A stretch of DNA of 33,137 nucleotides from a virus: positions 1 through 33,137 of IMG/VR virus record IMGVR_UViG_3300018876_000055, one strand, 5' to 3'. The position numbers and the translations under genes were made by a program. This document shows, in pieces, positions 13,911 to 21,463 of this stretch. The first letter of the stretch is position 1, and the number at the start of each line of letters is the position of its first letter. The notes beneath the pieces were generated by a model. The model had not been told where the DNA came from. It saw only the letters and a list, made by a program, of their open reading frames with translations, and searched no databases.

Positions 13911-14133
13911 TTTCAGGATCCTTAGTTAACATATATAACAGTTTAAGCTCTTTTAGTGTTTTTTGCAAGGCCTTATTTCCCCTAACTGCCTTATGTTGTA
14001 TTTCACTAAATTGATGATCATCAATGTACCAATCAGGATATACTTTTTTTTGGACTATAGTACGCTCTCCAGATTCAGTGTCACGTGCGAAGACAGTTTC
14101 TCCTCCGTCTGGTGATTCGTATATTTTAACCAT
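13903..14133 (-). CDS. Hypothetical protein (76 aa)
   Basis: A small protein starting one base after the methyltransferase stop region and overlapping the gp62-like gene by 8 nt. The N-terminal half is beta-rich (MVKIYESPDGGETVFARD, RTIVQKKVYPDWYIDDHQ); the C-terminal half is one basic helix (NKALQKTLKELKLLYML). No family was recognised. The repeated overlap pattern in this operon supports it being translated. Confidence 0.6.
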   Translation of the reverse strand: MVKIYESPDGGETVFARDTESGERTIVQKKVYPDWYIDDHQFSEIQHKAVRGNKALQKTLKELKLLYMLTKDPENE

Positions 14134-14134
14134 T

Positions 14135-14683
14135 TTATTGTTCTGCCATTACGTAATAATTTTTTACTGGCAATTTTCTCTGTAGTTGTTTTGAATATTT
14201 AGATAACTCGTGATACTGTTCATTAGTTACTGTATACCCAATATTTTCAAATTGTTCTTTCCACCAAGTAGGAGATTCTTGTATTAAATGTGCATTACGG
14301 CCATCGGGCAAAATTAGTTTTGCAGGTGCGCAACTTATTAAATGGAAAATGTATTTGCTATTGTTTTTTATTTCTAGTAGGGTATCTGCAAGACAGTGCG
14401 GCTCAATATGTTCTAGTACATCTGTTGATATAATCATATCAACACTGTGTAGTGGTATATCATATGTAGGATTAGCAGGATCAAATCCAAATATCTTTTT
14501 GTTAGGATATTTCTCTTTTAACGTGTCTACAAGATTACCTTTGCCACAACCAAAATCTAAAATGCTACTAGGATTTTTTTCTGCAATGTAGTTTTCTAAC
14601 ATTGCAGGTAGTTTGCGCCTTTTGCCAAACTTTGTCTTTGCGTGAATGTCCGTGAGGACTTTTTTGTACTTCTCGGTAATCAA
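14135..14683 (-). CDS. SAM-dependent methyltransferase, class I (copy 1)
   Basis: A 182-aa Rossmann-fold methyltransferase with motif I ILDFGCGKGNL, an acidic motif II KIFGFDPANPTYDI and motif III/IV VDMIISTDVLEHIEP. A distinctive later block, KLILPDGRNAHLI followed by ESPTWW, is shared with the paralogue at 14885-15442. The substrate is not evident; small phage enzymes of this kind may act on sugars or small metabolites. The pair flanks a 65-aa gene in the same operon, which looks like a tandem duplication. Confidence 0.8.
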   Translation of the reverse strand: MITEKYKKVLTDIHAKTKFGKRRKLPAMLENYIAEKNPSSILDFGCGKGNLVDTLKEKYPNKKIFGFDPANPTYDIPLHSVDMIISTDVLEHIEPHCLADTLLEIKNNSKYIFHLISCAPAKLILPDGRNAHLIQESPTWWKEQFENIGYTVTNEQYHELSKYSKQLQRKLPVKNYYVMAEQ

Positions 14684-14881
14684 TTAAGACTCCGACTTGG
14701 TATAATTTTGCTTATCCCTACTTATAATAAAACAGTCTGCCTGTATCTGTTCTATTAGTCCTTGAATCATATGATCACGTTCTGGTGTCTTTGGCTGGTT
14801 GTACTTTAGGTCACGTAACATATCAGCATCTTTTTTCAGACCGTCAATCTTATCACAAAACTCGCTTATCTTATGAAGCAT
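14684..14881 (-). CDS. Hypothetical helical protein (65 aa)
   Basis: A 65-aa protein between the two paralogous methyltransferase genes, separated from the upstream stop by 3 nt with GGAG before its ATG. The sequence is helical: ISEFCDKIDGLKKDADMLRDL and MIQGLIEQIQADCFIISRDK suggest a two-helix coiled coil. No family was recognised. Confidence 0.6.
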   Translation of the reverse strand: MLHKISEFCDKIDGLKKDADMLRDLKYNQPKTPERDHMIQGLIEQIQADCFIISRDKQNYTKSES

Positions 14882-14884
14882 ACA

Positions 14885-15442
14885 TTACTCCTTTATAATC
14901 AATACCTCAAGTTGTTTACGTTCTCTCTTTTTTACGTACTCTAGTATTGTTTTATTATACACAAGTTTGCAAGTACTGTCAAGTGTTGATTTAATTTTTT
15001 CAATCCACCATTCTGGTTCTTCAATTATAAGGTGTGCGTTGCGTCCATCTGGAAGTTTCTTTTTTGCAGGAAAACAAGCAATTTTGTGGAAGTTTACTGG
15101 AGCAGTTTGCCATAACAAACGTAGTGTGCTGTCTATATGTGCTGGCTCAATGTGTTCAAATACGTCTGTGCTATAAATTAAATCAACGGTTTTTGGATAT
15201 GTTTGATACTCGGGCATACCTGGATCATAACCATTTAGTTTTATGTTTGGATATAAGCCTTGCATATGGTCTTTCATTGCTCCACTACCACAGCCATAAT
15301 CCAAAATTGTTTGAGGTTTGTATTGATTAATAGTTTCTACAAGTTTGGCAGGTGGTTCTAATCCCCAACCCATTTTCTTCCCTGTACCGCTATGAATCTG
15401 CTTTAATTGTTCTTTATATTCTTCGCTGATTTTTATAGACAT
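14885..15442 (-). CDS. SAM-dependent methyltransferase, class I (copy 2)
   Basis: A 185-aa paralogue of the enzyme at 14135-14683 with motif I ILDYGCGSGAM, motif II KLNGYDPGMPEYQTY, motif IV VDLIYSTDVFEHIEP and the shared KKLPDGRNAHLI block followed by EPEWW. Retention of all SAM-binding motifs in both copies suggests both are active, perhaps on different positions or as a heterodimer. It heads the nine-gene operon running to 11796. AAGGAG lies 8 nt before the ATG. A late-type GTTAAATA box, one arm of a 13-bp inverted repeat, lies about 20 nt upstream. Confidence 0.8.
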   Translation of the reverse strand: MSIKISEEYKEQLKQIHSGTGKKMGWGLEPPAKLVETINQYKPQTILDYGCGSGAMKDHMQGLYPNIKLNGYDPGMPEYQTYPKTVDLIYSTDVFEHIEPAHIDSTLRLLWQTAPVNFHKIACFPAKKKLPDGRNAHLIIEEPEWWIEKIKSTLDSTCKLVYNKTILEYVKKRERKQLEVLIIKE

Positions 15443-15458
15443 TCACGTACTCCTTATG

Positions 15459-15501
15459 CTCTTATTTAACTTTTAACAAATCCAATGCAGTTAAATAAGA
15501 G
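15459..15501. promoter_or_regulatory. Divergent late-type promoters formed by a 13-bp inverted repeat
   Basis: CTCTTATTTAACT (15459-15471) and AGTTAAATAAGAG (15489-15501) are perfect inverted copies, 17 nt apart, between two divergent genes. Each arm, read outward, presents GTTAAATA as a late-type box. The right arm puts the box 5 nt before the ATG at 15503; the left arm gives a leader with AAGGAG for the methyltransferase gene. Confidence 0.6.
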
Positions 15502-15502
15502 T

Positions 15503-16297
15503 ATGATCAAGTATGCTTATTGTAAAGAAGTTATAGAAAATAAATCATCGAATTGGATACTTGCACCTTTTATTAAGAAAGGCGCCACTGAATTCAGTAG
15601 TGTAGCAGATATTCCAAATGATTATGTGCTTATTTCTTGTCATCATCCGCCTTGGCGTTCTCCATATAAAGAATGGATTGCAAAAGGCAATAACCATATT
15701 GAAATAGACTATGGTTATTGGGGAGTTAATAATCCAAGAAGAAACACTAGACGTGTAACATATAACGGCTCGCACAATTTAAATATGCGTCCTGTACCAA
15801 GTTCAAGATTACATACACTTAATCCACGTATTAAAAAATGGCAGAAGAAAAGAGGCGATACACTTCTTGTTATTGAGCCTCAGCAAGGTATAATCTTTGA
15901 AAGGACAGGTGTTACGTTAGGCGACTGGAAGTTAAACATTGAAAAACAAATAAGAGAATTCTGGGATGGACCAATTAAATTTAGAAGAAAGTCAGGAGGT
16001 AAAAATCCTGCACGTTGGCCTACATTCCTTGAAGACTTAGCAGCAAGTCACGCTGTAATAGGTGAACGCACAATGGCTTGTGTAGAAGCAGTTATGTGTG
16101 GTATACCTGCATATACTGTTGACCATAGTGCAGTTAGTTTGATAATGGGTAATGATATTACACAAATTAAAAATCCACAGTTTCCTGATAGAACTGAATG
16201 GTTAGAACATATTGCGTGGAGTCAATTTACGCCTGAAGAGTTTGCAAATAATACATTCGTAGTAGACTGTTTAGAATCATATCAAATAGGAGTATAG
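15503..16297 (+). CDS. GT-B-like glycan enzyme, family copy 1
   Basis: A 264-aa member of the six-copy family described for this window. Family features are IDYGYWGVNNPRR near residue 70, DTLLVIEPQQGIIFERTGV as the strand opening the C-terminal domain, GPIKFRRKSGG, a SHAVIGERTMACVEAVMCGIPAYTVD block (nucleotide-sugar-site-like), NPQFPDRTEWLEHIAWSQFTPEEF at the end. The layout resembles KpsS/KpsC-like capsule glycosyltransferases. I start it at 15503 because a late-type box ends 5 nt upstream; the ATG at 15485 lies before that box. It is followed after one base by an FkbM methyltransferase, suggesting a transfer-then-methylate pair. Confidence 0.6.
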   Translation: MIKYAYCKEVIENKSSNWILAPFIKKGATEFSSVADIPNDYVLISCHHPPWRSPYKEWIAKGNNHIEIDYGYWGVNNPRRNTRRVTYNGSHNLNMRPVPSSRLHTLNPRIKKWQKKRGDTLLVIEPQQGIIFERTGVTLGDWKLNIEKQIREFWDGPIKFRRKSGGKNPARWPTFLEDLAASHAVIGERTMACVEAVMCGIPAYTVDHSAVSLIMGNDITQIKNPQFPDRTEWLEHIAWSQFTPEEFANNTFVVDCLESYQIGV

Positions 16298-16298
16298 G

Positions 16299-17000
16299 AT
16301 GTACAAAATGCACAACCACTGGAAGTTTCCAGAGTATGAAAAACGATTACTACAAGTTAACGAAGAAGGCGAAAGCACATATACCGGACTTAATACAATT
16401 TTAAAAGCAGGATTACCTCAAGTAAAGAAACGTGATGTAATGATTGATGTTGGTGCAAATGTAGGATTAGTAACTGTACCATTAGCAAGTAGATTTAGCA
16501 AAGTATATGCATTTGAATGCATACCAGAAACATTTGAATGTTTACAATATAATACACGTCATTTAGAAAATGTAGAATGCTTACAATTTGCTGTAAGTGA
16601 TCATACAGGATTTATTGAAGCAGCAAGACCAGTGCAAGACGGAGTTATTAATTCATCAGGCTGGGCAACAATATCTAGTGAAAGAATTGCTATGTGGGAA
16701 GCAGAAGGCATCCACGCAGGTAAAGTAAAAGTTAATACTCTTATGTTAGATGATATGGATTTTGAAAGTGTTGACTTTATTAAAATTGATGTCGAACAAG
16801 CAGAAATGGCAGTAATAAAAGGTGCGTTCAAAACTATTATGAAACATTTGCCTGTAATTGAGTTTGAAAACAAACGCAGAGAAAATCATCACGTAATAGA
16901 GTTTTTACTTGGTCACGGATATCAATTATTGCCAGGACGTTCTACAAAGAAAGCAGAGTGTATTATGATGCCTGTGCCTGTCGAGAAAGAAACTTGTTAA
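16299..17000 (+). CDS. FkbM-family methyltransferase (copy 1)
   Basis: A 233-aa SAM-dependent methyltransferase of the FkbM type, usually O-methylating sugars or polyketides. Visible are motif I VMIDVGANVGLVTVPLA, motif II YAFECIPETFECL, AVSDHTGF, and the family-typical VDFIKIDVEQAEMAVIKGA followed by PVIEFENK. GGAG stands 7 nt before the ATG, one base after the stop of the glycosyltransferase-like gene. The 3' end overlaps the convergent GT-A gene by 38 nt. The likely product is an O-methylated sugar on a phage or host glycan. Confidence 0.85.
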   Translation: MYKMHNHWKFPEYEKRLLQVNEEGESTYTGLNTILKAGLPQVKKRDVMIDVGANVGLVTVPLASRFSKVYAFECIPETFECLQYNTRHLENVECLQFAVSDHTGFIEAARPVQDGVINSSGWATISSERIAMWEAEGIHAGKVKVNTLMLDDMDFESVDFIKIDVEQAEMAVIKGAFKTIMKHLPVIEFENKRRENHHVIEFLLGHGYQLLPGRSTKKAECIMMPVPVEKETC

Positions 17001-17715
17001 CTTTATAACTTTTGTCTTTACCTTTTGAATGGTTAATGTAAGGGCCTACTAGACTAGCGTGTATAGGGTGCTTACCTGATTTAGCAACATTCAAATCATA
17101 AAATAATTTAGGATCAAAGTTTTTACGCATTACATCGAATGTGTAACTGTCGTGTGTCTGTGGCAGGTTAATAAATTCGCCGCTTAAAAATAATTCTTCC
17201 CATTGCTCCATAAACTTATGTGTTTCTGGTCTGTCTAAATTAAATGCCATAAATCCACACTCGCTATACTTGTGTGGTCTTCCTACATAAGCAGCAATTA
17301 TATCTCTATTAAAAACTATTGATTGGAATCTTTCGTCAAATGGTTTGTGAAATAAACTATCTGCATCCATCCATACAAGCCAACCTGTTTGTGTTTTTCT
17401 CCAGGCTTGCCATATAGCAAAAGTTTTATGACTAAACTTAACAGCGTCCCATTTAAATCCTTTTGCACCATTTGCTTTAGGATGATCCTTCCATTTTTCA
17501 GCAAACGCAGGAAGTGCTGGACAATCTTTATATAGATCAATCCATTCGCATCTATTGGAAAATCCGCCTATTGATTTTTTAGTAACTGCTTTAGGTAGTT
17601 CGTGGTAAAAGAGAAGTTTTGATTCTTTATGCCAGTTTTTATCTAATTCTCTGGTAGTTGTACTTGTAAGTTCGTTCCAATATTTTTCGTTAAAACTTGT
17701 AACGACTGTGTACAT
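16963..17715 (-). CDS. GT-A glycosyltransferase (paralogue 1)
   Basis: A 250-aa nucleotide-sugar glycosyltransferase with a DxD motif in GWLVWMDADSLFHKP (Asp117-Asp119). The KANGAKGFKWDAVKFSHK block before it, KYSECGFMAFNL after it, THDSYTFDV, and the terminal YINHSKGKDK are shared with the plus-strand gene at 22798-23643. This defines a paralogous pair. Its start is coupled to the cupin gene (TAATG) and it is the last gene of the UvsW operon, so it may be made early, unlike its paralogue. The acceptor is unknown. Confidence 0.75.
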   Translation of the reverse strand: MYTVVTSFNEKYWNELTSTTTRELDKNWHKESKLLFYHELPKAVTKKSIGGFSNRCEWIDLYKDCPALPAFAEKWKDHPKANGAKGFKWDAVKFSHKTFAIWQAWRKTQTGWLVWMDADSLFHKPFDERFQSIVFNRDIIAAYVGRPHKYSECGFMAFNLDRPETHKFMEQWEELFLSGEFINLPQTHDSYTFDVMRKNFDPKLFYDLNVAKSGKHPIHASLVGPYINHSKGKDKSYKVNKFLSRQAQAS

Positions 17716-18065
17716 TATTTCTTACTCTTGCTGCCTGAAGTGCGTCTTACAATGTCATCGTGATTGAACTCTGCCCAATACAATTCAAATGCTACACCAT
17801 CTTCAAGTCCTTCAAACTGATGCACTTTACCAGGCTTCACTTGTGTAAAGTCGCCTGCATTAAGAATAGTTTCATCAACAAGTCCTTGGTCATCTTGCCA
17901 AACACGTACAAGCATCTTACCTGATTCTACAAAGAAGCCATTCCATTTAAATTGGTGTTCGTGTTCACTGCATTTGAATCCTGCTTTGTATTCAATACGG
18001 TGAAACTCTAGTACACCATTAGCGTGGATCAATTCTGTTTGACCCCAAATCTTTCCTGCTTTCAT
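17715..18065 (-). CDS. Cupin-fold sugar-isomerase-like protein
   Basis: A 116-aa single-domain cupin. KAGFKCSEHEHQFKWNGFFVESGKMLVRVW holds the first cupin motif with HxH metal ligands (SEHEH), and AGDFTQVKPGKVHQFEGLEDGVAFELYW the second with its His. Similar small cupins act as mannose-6-phosphate isomerase-like or sugar-nucleotide epimerase-like enzymes. It is coupled by single-base overlaps to a coiled-coil gene upstream and a glycosyltransferase downstream, so a role in sugar supply is likely. The tail (RRTSGSKSKK) is basic. Confidence 0.7.
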   Translation of the reverse strand: MKAGKIWGQTELIHANGVLEFHRIEYKAGFKCSEHEHQFKWNGFFVESGKMLVRVWQDDQGLVDETILNAGDFTQVKPGKVHQFEGLEDGVAFELYWAEFNHDDIVRRTSGSKSKK

Positions 18066-18265
18066 TAATCTATCTCCGTTCTTACGATATGCTTTCTTAA
18101 AGCTCTAACAAGTTCTTCTATCTTATCTACTACTGCAATCATATTTCTATCAGTAATATATTTTTGTTTTTCTCTTAACCTGTCATATTCTTTTAGTGGT
18201 ATTGTTACCATTGATTGTTCATTTTCAAACGTTCTGTCGTCGTCTCTTTCCTCAACACTAGTCAT
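18065..18265 (-). CDS. Hypothetical coiled-coil protein (66 aa)
   Basis: A 66-aa, highly charged protein. The centre MVTIPLKEYDRLREKQKYI and DKIEELVRALRKHIVR form a probable coiled coil. An AGGAGG ribosome site lies upstream of the ATG. It shares one base with the cupin start. No family was recognised. Confidence 0.55.
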   Translation of the reverse strand: MTSVEERDDDRTFENEQSMVTIPLKEYDRLREKQKYITDRNMIAVVDKIEELVRALRKHIVRTEID

Positions 18266-18292
18266 AAACCTCCTGGGTTGTATTAGTAATTA

Positions 18293-18799
18293 TTATAGTA
18301 GTTTGGCCAGTTCAACCATTTCTGATTGCCTACTAATTTCTTTAACAAAATATGCACACGGGGGATTGTGTCCATTATGCAGTGGTACTGTTAGTAACTG
18401 TCCGTTTTTCATCTTAGGAAAGAACCAACGTACATCTTGATATATGTTTGTTATTTCTACTGGTTGAAAATCTACTCTATATCCTTTAATTGGATTCATT
18501 ATCATTGCTTCGAATCCTCTTTCATTAATACTTGTTAAAGGCATAACTTCTGGATCTGCTAAACATTCGCTGTCGCCTACTAACATACACCAATCTAAAG
18601 GCATTTGTATTTCGTGGCCGCCAATATTTAAACATATAGCAGGACTGTTAAAACTTTCTAAAAATATTAAAGGCATAAAGAAGAAGTCTGGTTCTGCAGG
18701 TGTACTATTATCTAGCACACTAAATCTAGCATCTTCTTCTACCTCTTCAGGCAATTCGTTTAGATCAAATGCCTTATTATCTAGTGTTAGTATTCTCAT
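18293..18799 (-). CDS. Conserved T4-like marine phage protein of unknown function
   Basis: A 168-aa mixed alpha/beta protein. FDLNELPEEVEEDARFSVLD, FFFMPLIFLESFNSPAICLNIGG, PLDWCMLVGDSE, MPLTSINERGFEAMIMNP and the C-terminal GQLLTVPLHNGHNPPCAYFVKE look strongly conserved; I recall very similar proteins in T4-like cyanophages near uvsW, but cannot verify this here. It has no catalytic motif I can name. It lies 9 nt downstream of uvsW in the same operon. Confidence 0.7.
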   Translation of the reverse strand: MRILTLDNKAFDLNELPEEVEEDARFSVLDNSTPAEPDFFFMPLIFLESFNSPAICLNIGGHEIQMPLDWCMLVGDSECLADPEVMPLTSINERGFEAMIMNPIKGYRVDFQPVEITNIYQDVRWFFPKMKNGQLLTVPLHNGHNPPCAYFVKEISRQSEMVELAKLL

Positions 18800-18808
18800 T
18801 TATTCTCC

Positions 18809-20266
18809 TTAAATGTCTACCTTTGTAACGCTATGCGGATACTTTGCTTCGCGGTAGAATCGTTTTCTTTCTGTTAAGTGTCTTTTTGCATATTTGCAAG
18901 TAGAAGTCATATCCCAAATCTGGACAAAATCTTTGTCCTCTGCTTTTCGTATGCCTCTGCCAATTGACTGAATAACACGTATAAAAGACTTGCCAGGCTC
19001 AATAAGAACAAGGTTAAAAATACGAGGAATATTAATACCAACTGCGGCAACGCCGTAAGTAGCGATAATGATTTTACCATCACTAGTTTTAATTTCATCA
19101 TATTGTTCTTTTCTGTCATCGAGTTTAACATCTCCTCTGATAAACGTTGCATCAGGTAATCTTTCTAATAGTTTCTTACCTGTGTCAATTCTGTTTACTA
19201 GTACAAGTGTGTTTCCGTCTTTAATAATTTTGTTGATATGATCTCCAACCCAATCTAAACGTTTGCTATCTGTAACTAGCCAAGTGTACTCTTCTGCATA
19301 GTTTCTAAATGTTTCTATGTCTTTGCTTTGTAAAATTTGTATATCAAGATTTGCTAACACACCTTTTTCTTGTAAGTCGTGTGCTGATACATTATTAATT
19401 ACAGGTCCAATTCCTGCAAGTATACCTTGGAACTCCCATTTCTCTTTAGGCACTGTACCTGTTAATCCCCAACGTATAGGAGCATTACGGAAGTTAACTG
19501 TAAGTAATTTTTTAAGCACATCTGCTTTTGCTTGATGTACTTCGTCAATAATAATTGCACTGACACCATCAATAAATTCTGCAAGTGTAAGTGCTGCCTC
19601 ATAGTCTTTACTTTTCTTATCAAGTATGTTTAGACTTTGCCAAGTACAGATAGTATGTGTTTTGCCAAGTTCTTTTCTATCACCAAAGTAAACACCTACA
19701 TCTAATCCTAAGTTAACATAATCTTCTTCTGTTTGTGTTACAAGCGACTTATTAGGAACAATTACCATTGTACGTCCGTAAGGTTCGCACAAATGACTTA
19801 GTGTTGCTGTTGTAATAGTTTTACCTGCGCCCGTTGCAACTTCTTGTAGTGCTTGTGGATTTTCTAAAAACTTATTAACTACATCATATTGATAATCACG
19901 TAGCACAATAGGCTTACCTTCTTCAGGATGACCTTTAGGCCAAGTCTTACCTTGATCAGCCCAATAGTTTTCTGTAATTTTATCAAACTCAAGATTAGGT
20001 GCTATACGCTGATCAATAACCTCAATATCATAACCATCATTCTCAACTATAGGCAGTGCAACATCTAAGTGTGCAAGATATCCATTACCACCAATACCAA
20101 AGAAACTTACAGTACCGTCCCATCTACCTAATTTAAATGCAGGCATATGACGGGCATAAGGTAAATCAAACTTTAGTTTGTTTACAATCTTTCTGCGTGT
20201 TTCAACAGCAAGACCTTCAAACTTTACGTTTACTTCATCTTTAATTATTAACTTACAGTTCGACAA
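18809..20266 (-). CDS. uvsW: UvsW-type recombination DNA/RNA helicase
   Basis: A 485-aa superfamily-2 helicase (T4 UvsW is 503) that unwinds R-loops, regresses forks and branch-migrates recombination intermediates, helping to switch from origin- to recombination-dependent replication. The N-terminal domain (1-110) shows the family's PYARHMPAFKLGRWDGTVSFF. The core follows with LRDYQYDVVNKF, Walker A ATGAGKTITTA, DEVHQA (motif II), GLTGTVPK (motif III), and motif V/VI AAVGINIPRIFNLVLIEP with QSIGRGIRK. It overlaps the upstream gene by 14 nt and is transcribed from the sigma70-like promoter at 21435-21463. Confidence 0.95.
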   Translation of the reverse strand: MSNCKLIIKDEVNVKFEGLAVETRRKIVNKLKFDLPYARHMPAFKLGRWDGTVSFFGIGGNGYLAHLDVALPIVENDGYDIEVIDQRIAPNLEFDKITENYWADQGKTWPKGHPEEGKPIVLRDYQYDVVNKFLENPQALQEVATGAGKTITTATLSHLCEPYGRTMVIVPNKSLVTQTEEDYVNLGLDVGVYFGDRKELGKTHTICTWQSLNILDKKSKDYEAALTLAEFIDGVSAIIIDEVHQAKADVLKKLLTVNFRNAPIRWGLTGTVPKEKWEFQGILAGIGPVINNVSAHDLQEKGVLANLDIQILQSKDIETFRNYAEEYTWLVTDSKRLDWVGDHINKIIKDGNTLVLVNRIDTGKKLLERLPDATFIRGDVKLDDRKEQYDEIKTSDGKIIIATYGVAAVGINIPRIFNLVLIEPGKSFIRVIQSIGRGIRKAEDKDFVQIWDMTSTCKYAKRHLTERKRFYREAKYPHSVTKVDI

Positions 20267-21428
20267 TAGTTCTTTTTCCTCGACTTGGTTCTATTTCTCC
20301 TACATAAAACACAATAGGACTTGACTCAATCAAGTCTCTAGTTAAGCCAAATGTAGAAGGCATTAAATTGTTTGTAGCAACTATTATAACATCATTTTCC
20401 TGTTTGAACAACCACTTAGCAGGCTTATGTTGGAAGATTAGGAACTTTGCACCTTCAATTTTTCCTCCAAACTTGTTATCACGCACCCAATTATTAAATT
20501 CTGGATCATCTTTATTGTTAGTACGGAAACAAACTCTAAAGTCATTAGGGTTATATTTGTTGGAATCTATACACTTTTTTAGTTCTTTCATATACTCTAG
20601 TGCATCTGCTGCTCTGTCTAATAATACTACAATTTTGCCTTCGACTTGATAAGATAGACTTACAAACTCATCAACATTTTTTAGCCAAAATGTATTATGA
20701 TGGTTACTGCTTATTTGTTGTGCAGTTGTATTATTAGGTTGTTTTAACGGATACCCCATACTTTTTGCAAGTAGCATATCATTTACTAAATTACCATTTG
20801 ACTTTTTAAGAAAATAATTTTCAGCATCTTCAGTACAGTTTACAATTTGTACTTCGTCATCATCAATAATACTATGTGGTTCATATATAGCACGTTCTTG
20901 CCAAATTTCTTCTATCTGGTCAACACAACTTCTAAAGGTGTCGTCTATTTTAAAATCATTTTCTTCACACCATTTTTCTACTTCTACAATATTTGCTTTG
21001 TAGATATTAATTTGTCTAATGCGTCTATCCGCATTCCAGAAATGGCCTTTTTCAACATTGGGTCTAAATGTAGACTCAAAGTTATCTTTTAAACTATAAG
21101 GAAATTTCAAGCAAATGAGAGGAGTTTTAACACTGCCTTGCTCAACCCATATTTCTTTAGACATATCTACAACTCTAAAAGGCTTCTTCCACATAGGATG
21201 TTCTAGGTGGGGTTCGACTTCTATAAACGGCCTTACACTGTTTCTATATTTGTAGATAATCTTTAAGATATATGCACCTTGTTTTTCCGTCAAGTCTTTA
21301 CCAGAGTTGATGCTATTGTAAAAACTTCTAGCAGCAGACTGATCGTGATATTGCATACCTAGAAGGTTCTGGTCCATAATGTCCATAACCTTGACGAATA
21401 GATCTTCTATATAAGTTAAGTGTGTCAT
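20253..21428 (-). CDS. Conserved-looking protein heading the UvsW operon
   Basis: A 391-aa soluble protein overlapping uvsW by 14 nt. The N-terminal third is helical and ends in AYILKIIYKYRNSVRPF, the middle has LICLKFPYSLKDNFESTFRP and HFWNADRRIRQINIYKANIVEVEKW, and the C-terminal third alternates strands and helices (KIVVLLDRAADALEYMKEL, DVIIVATNNLMPSTFGLTRDL, PIVFYVGEIEP), resembling a helicase-like Rossmann domain without Walker motifs. Co-translation suggests it partners UvsW in recombination. I recognise no named family. The -10 box of its promoter ends 6 nt before the ATG, predicting a leaderless message. Confidence 0.7.
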   Translation of the reverse strand: MTHLTYIEDLFVKVMDIMDQNLLGMQYHDQSAARSFYNSINSGKDLTEKQGAYILKIIYKYRNSVRPFIEVEPHLEHPMWKKPFRVVDMSKEIWVEQGSVKTPLICLKFPYSLKDNFESTFRPNVEKGHFWNADRRIRQINIYKANIVEVEKWCEENDFKIDDTFRSCVDQIEEIWQERAIYEPHSIIDDDEVQIVNCTEDAENYFLKKSNGNLVNDMLLAKSMGYPLKQPNNTTAQQISSNHHNTFWLKNVDEFVSLSYQVEGKIVVLLDRAADALEYMKELKKCIDSNKYNPNDFRVCFRTNNKDDPEFNNWVRDNKFGGKIEGAKFLIFQHKPAKWLFKQENDVIIVATNNLMPSTFGLTRDLIESSPIVFYVGEIEPSRGKRTIVEL

Positions 21429-21434
21429 AAATTT

Positions 21435-21463
21435 ATTATACGGTCTATAAACTAAGAAGTCAA
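21435..21463 (-). promoter_or_regulatory. Sigma70 promoter of UvsW operon, leaderless spacing
   Basis: Minus-strand TTGACT (21463-21458), a 17-nt spacer and perfect TATAAT (21440-21435) are followed by six bases and the ATG at 21428. The expected +1 is the start codon, as for primase. The -35 overlaps the stop of the next gene. Confidence 0.72.

Noticed and set aside
15485-15502. Upstream ATG of the plus-strand glycan enzyme at 15485
   Set aside because: It lies before the late-type box in the inverted repeat and has no ribosome site; the ATG at 15503 has the same box-to-ATG gap as other units.
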